From SIG459 sp045538735 (GTDB lineage Bacteria > Bacillota > Clostridia > Oscillospirales > Oscillospiraceae): a stretch of DNA of 64,000 nt. The notes under the pieces were generated by a model. The model was not told the origin of the DNA. It did not search any database and saw only the letters and a program-made list of their open reading frames with translations. The stretch is taken from NCBI GenBank assembly GCA_045538735.1, contig JAZSRY010000013.1, positions 171,939 to 235,938 on the forward strand, read 5' to 3'. The translations under genes and the position numbers were made by a program. Positions 62,201-64,000 of the stretch are shown one piece after another (positions within the stretch are counted from its first letter, which is position 1; the number at the start of each line of letters is the position of its first letter).

Positions 62201-62776
62201 GAGAATGTAAATATTCTCGTGTTCGATACCGAAGTTTATTCCAACACCGGCGGTCAGGCATCCAAGTCCACTCCTATTGGTGCAGTAGCACAGTTTGCCG
62301 CTTCCGGTAAGGCTGTAAAGAAAAAGGATCTGGCTCAGATCGCTATGGCTTATGGCTATGTTTATGTTGCTCAGATCGCTATGGGTGCTAATCCCGAACA
62401 GACTCTCCGCGCACTGCGCGAAGCTGAAGCTTATGACGGTCCCTCTCTCATCATCGCATACGCTCCCTGCATCAACCATGGTGTTAAGGCCGGTATGAAC
62501 AAGGCTATGCTTGAGATGAAGAAGGCTGTCCGTTCCGGCTACTGGCACCTGCTTCGTTATAATCCCGCTCTTGCAGCAGAGGGCAAGAATCCCCTGAGCA
62601 TTGACTCCGCAGCTCCCACCGAGAGCTATCGCGACTTCATTATGGGTGAGGTTCGCTATAACTCCCTGAAGCTTAAGTTCCCCGAGAGAGCAGAAGAGCT
62701 CTTCAATAAGGCAGAAATAATGGCCGGCGAGCGCTATGATAGCCTCATCAGCCGCAAGAACAGCCTTGATAAATAA
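59255..62776 (+). CDS. nifJ: Pyruvate:ferredoxin oxidoreductase
   Basis: A 1173-residue fused PFOR: domain I start MDGNTAAAHVAYAFSEVAAIYPITP, TPP domain near the C-terminus (GDGWAYDIGYGG), and ferredoxin-like motifs CMQCNWCSYVCP and CTGCGSCSEVCP near 700 and 755. It converts pyruvate and CoA to acetyl-CoA, CO2 and reduced ferredoxin, the main ferredoxin source in fermenting anaerobes. Length normal. ATG behind AAGGAGAC. First visible core enzyme of this electron-transfer operon. Confidence 0.95.
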   Translation: MRKIKTMDGNTAAAHVAYAFSEVAAIYPITPSSPMAESMDEWVSNDRKNLFGEEVKIIEMQSEAGAAGAVHGSISTGSYTTTFTASQGLLLMIPNMYKLAGEQAPAVFHVAARALASHALSIFGDHSDVMSCRQTGFAMLCSNSVQQVMDLAAVAHLSTIAGKLPMLHFFDGFRTSHEYQKIETWDYEDLRDMVDWDAVKAFKARSLNPNHPFSMGSAEQPETFFQHREACNSAYLETADIVASYMDKVNAKLGTNYKPFNYYGAEDATDVIVAMGSVCEAVEEVVDYLNARGAKVGVIEVHLYRPFSTKHLLAVMPESVQRIAVLDRTKEPGGIGEPLYLDICAALRGSKFENCFICGGRYGLGSKDTQPGDIIAVYDNLASEEPKKVFTLAINDDVTGLSLTVKEYADVAPEGTKACKFWGLGADGTVGANKNSVKIIGDHTDKKVQAYFQYDSKKSGGTTISHLRFGDSPIKSTYYVKQADFVACHNASYLYKFDMVQDVKPGGFFLLNCTWNDEELNTKLPAKVKRYIANNNVQFYTCDAVSIAKAVGLGARRTNSVLQAAFFMLADIIPLEDAVGYMKDAIIKSYSSKGQNVVDMNCAAVDQGIANTHKVEVPEWWKTAEDEAAPGALVGRDEFHTRYLNDILIPTNTLTGDNVPVSTFLETANGVIPAGTAAYEKRGIAADVPVWLPENCMQCNWCSYVCPHGVIRPFAVKPEQAEGHDGILDMKGAKGTKFTIAISALDCTGCGSCSEVCPARKKAIKMVEASDDVVNAHQAKFDDLFANAESVAVPFGDDTVKGSQFKQPLMEFSGACPGCGESPYAKLITQLFGERMYIANATGCSSIWGCSAPSTPYTVNKEGKGPAWANSLFEDNAEFGLGMRISVNARRNELKSAAERLVDVIGVPAKAWLVSMNDSKTSAKTGELFKKACEAIADSNADAAFVVNNADMLVKPSMWIFGGDGWAYDIGYGGLDHVIASGENVNILVFDTEVYSNTGGQASKSTPIGAVAQFAASGKAVKKKDLAQIAMAYGYVYVAQIAMGANPEQTLRALREAEAYDGPSLIIAYAPCINHGVKAGMNKAMLEMKKAVRSGYWHLLRYNPALAAEGKNPLSIDSAAPTESYRDFIMGEVRYNSLKLKFPERAEELFNKAEIMAGERYDSLISRKNSLDK

Positions 62777-62792
62777 GGAAGGAGGATAGAAA

Positions 62793-63647
62793 ATGAAACT
62801 TTTTGAGATTACTCGCAAGAGACAGCTTAATGAGAACATGGTTTGGATCAGCATTTATGCTCCTCTGGTGGCAAAGCATGCACGTCCCGGCCAGTTCGTT
62901 ATCCTCCGCACTGATGAATATGGTGAGCGTGTCCCGCTCACCATGGCAGGTCACGATGAGGAAGCCGGCACGGTTGATATTATCTTTGCAGCTGTTGGTC
63001 GTTCCAGCGCTATGATGTTTAATATGGAAGAGGGCGATTGCTTTGCAGACGTTGTAGGTCCTCTTGGCAAGCCCACTCATATGGAAGGCCTTAAGCGCGT
63101 TTGTGTTGTTGGCGGCGGTACCGGTAATGCACTTGCATATCCTCTTGCCACCGGCATGAAAAAGGCAGGCATAGAAGTTGATATGATTTCCGGCTTCAAG
63201 AGCAAGGACTATGTTATCCTCGAAGATGAATTCAGAGCAGGCGTTGATCGTCTTTTCGTTGTTACCGATGACGGCAGCTATGGTGAGAAAAAGCTTACCA
63301 CCGAAAAGCTGGCTCAGCTTCTCGACGAAGGTAATGTTTATGATGAGATTATCACTGTTGGTCCTCCCATTATGATGAAATTTGTATGCGCAGTTGCAAA
63401 GGAGAGGGGAATACCCTCTGTTGCATCTCTCTGTGCATATATGATTGACGGTACCGGAATGTGCGGCGGCTGCCGCTGCCGTATCGGCGGAGAGGACAAG
63501 TTTGTCTGTGTTGACGGTCCCGAATTTGACGGTGCGCTTGTCGATTGGGATCTGCTCATCAAGAGAAACTCCTACTACGCAGAGCAGGAGAAAGAAGATT
63601 TTAAGCATGTTTGCAGACTGACCGGAGGTGTTCGCCACTATGATTAA
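62793..63647 (+). CDS. nfnA: NfnA: NAD(P)H:ferredoxin transhydrogenase small subunit
   Basis: A 284-residue FAD/[2Fe-2S] subunit of the electron-bifurcating transhydrogenase family (also called sulfide dehydrogenase/dihydroorotate dehydrogenase-like). FAD-binding RPGQFVIL..ERVPLTMAG, NAD part VVGGGTGNALAYPL, and a C-terminal cluster motif CGGCRC .. FVCVDGP. Paired with NfnB, it balances NADH, NADPH and ferredoxin. Good ribosome site AAGGAGGA. It ends in 8-nt overlap with nfnB. Confidence 0.88.
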   Translation: MKLFEITRKRQLNENMVWISIYAPLVAKHARPGQFVILRTDEYGERVPLTMAGHDEEAGTVDIIFAAVGRSSAMMFNMEEGDCFADVVGPLGKPTHMEGLKRVCVVGGGTGNALAYPLATGMKKAGIEVDMISGFKSKDYVILEDEFRAGVDRLFVVTDDGSYGEKKLTTEKLAQLLDEGNVYDEIITVGPPIMMKFVCAVAKERGIPSVASLCAYMIDGTGMCGGCRCRIGGEDKFVCVDGPEFDGALVDWDLLIKRNSYYAEQEKEDFKHVCRLTGGVRHYD

Positions 63648-64000
63648 TCTTGTAAGAGAAAAGAATCCTATGCCCGAACAGGCCCCGGACATAAGAAATA
63701 AGAACTTTCTTGAGGTTGCCACCGGTTACACCGAGGAGATGGCTATCCGTGAGGCTATGCGCTGCCTAAACTGCCGTAAAAAGCCCTGCATGAGCGGCTG
63801 CCCCGTAATGATCCGCATTCCTGATTTTATTGCCAAGGTTGCTCAGGGCGAATTTGAGGAAGCATATCAGATCATCAGCGAGACCAGCTCTCTGCCCGCA
63901 ATCTGCGGCCGTGTATGCCCTCAGGAGACTCAGTGCGAAGGCAAGTGCGTCCACGCCAAGAAGGGCGAGAGCGTAGGTATCGGCCGTCTGGAGCGTTTTG
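63640..64000 (+). CDS. nfnB: NfnB: transhydrogenase large subunit, partial
   Basis: The first 120 residues of the GltA-like large subunit, cut by the window edge. Cys residues for two [4Fe-4S] clusters are present in LNCRKKPCMSGCP and CGRVCPQETQCEGKC. It overlaps nfnA by 8 nt, so the two are translationally coupled. Confidence 0.85.
   Translation, partial: MINLVREKNPMPEQAPDIRNKNFLEVATGYTEEMAIREAMRCLNCRKKPCMSGCPVMIRIPDFIAKVAQGEFEEAYQIISETSSLPAICGRVCPQETQCEGKCVHAKKGESVGIGRLERF

Noticed and set aside
59252..62854. 1200-codon minus-strand frame opposite PFOR
   Set aside because: Antisense to an unmistakable PFOR; its translation has no recognisable domains.
1..64000. CRISPR arrays, insertion sequences or prophage
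   Set aside because: No regularly spaced repeats, transposase or phage genes were recognised on reading both strands.

Overview
The window looks like the chromosome of a strictly anaerobic, spore-forming Clostridia-type Firmicute. Evidence: strong AGGAGG ribosome sites, a type A RNase P RNA, YunB and PdaB-like sporulation genes, pyruvate:ferredoxin oxidoreductase, Nfn transhydrogenase, rubrerythrin, glycyl-radical enzymes (GREs) and a tungsten-type aldehyde:ferredoxin oxidoreductase. No phage, transposase, CRISPR array or integron was seen. Convergent gene pairs are usually separated by a bidirectional hairpin, and no gap without a gene exceeds about 300 bases.

Layout. 1-5.6 kb: feoB (cut by the window edge), feoA, a metallo-beta-lactamase-fold hydrolase, an HD hydrolase, a tandem-domain PII-like protein with a DUF1538 membrane protein, and tRNA-Pro(GGG). 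5.7-14 kb: a 32-residue Gln/Asn-rich peptide, an anchored beta-propeller protein, an OFA-type MFS carrier, a Fur-family regulator followed by an unusual flavin reductase-rubredoxin-reverse rubrerythrin fusion, two membrane proteins and a SulP transporter. 14-30 kb is mostly housekeeping: ppa, M42 peptidases, a D-2-hydroxyacid dehydrogenase, a NUDIX protein, obg, rpmA, rplU, rnpB, murD, two more M42 peptidases, yunB, ligA and a polysaccharide deacetylase.

30.9-42.7 kb is an eleven-gene minus-strand operon, with genes overlapping or nearly touching, that appears devoted to acyl-chain activation and transfer. In transcription order it encodes an acyl ligase with its own carrier domain, two PlsC-type acyltransferases, a second acyl ligase, a free acyl carrier protein, a fusion of an LRAT/NlpC-P60 domain to an Sfp-type phosphopantetheinyl transferase, an alpha/beta hydrolase, a DegV (FakB-like) protein, a GPH/MFS_2 carrier, a FakA-like DAK2 kinase and another alpha/beta hydrolase with a Cys-type nucleophile elbow. 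It reads as a self-contained pathway for building and moving an acylated product, probably a lipid. I do not recognise it as a described system.

43-53.3 kb holds a second unusual locus: two tandem, diverged GREs sharing one activase, a URO-D/methyltransferase-like protein upstream, and downstream a tungsten-type aldehyde oxidoreductase plus a MoaD/ThiS-like protein, with a convergent iron-dependent alcohol dehydrogenase. A MocR-type (GntR plus aminotransferase fold) regulator is divergent from the operon. My working hypothesis is a GRE pathway without a microcompartment, whose aldehyde product is oxidised by AOR (reducing ferredoxin) and/or reduced by the alcohol dehydrogenase. The substrate is unknown. 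55-64 kb continues with a MaoC-like protein, DUF169, a second OFA-type MFS carrier, an eight-motif polyferredoxin, PFOR and NfnAB, all consistent with ferredoxin-based energy metabolism.
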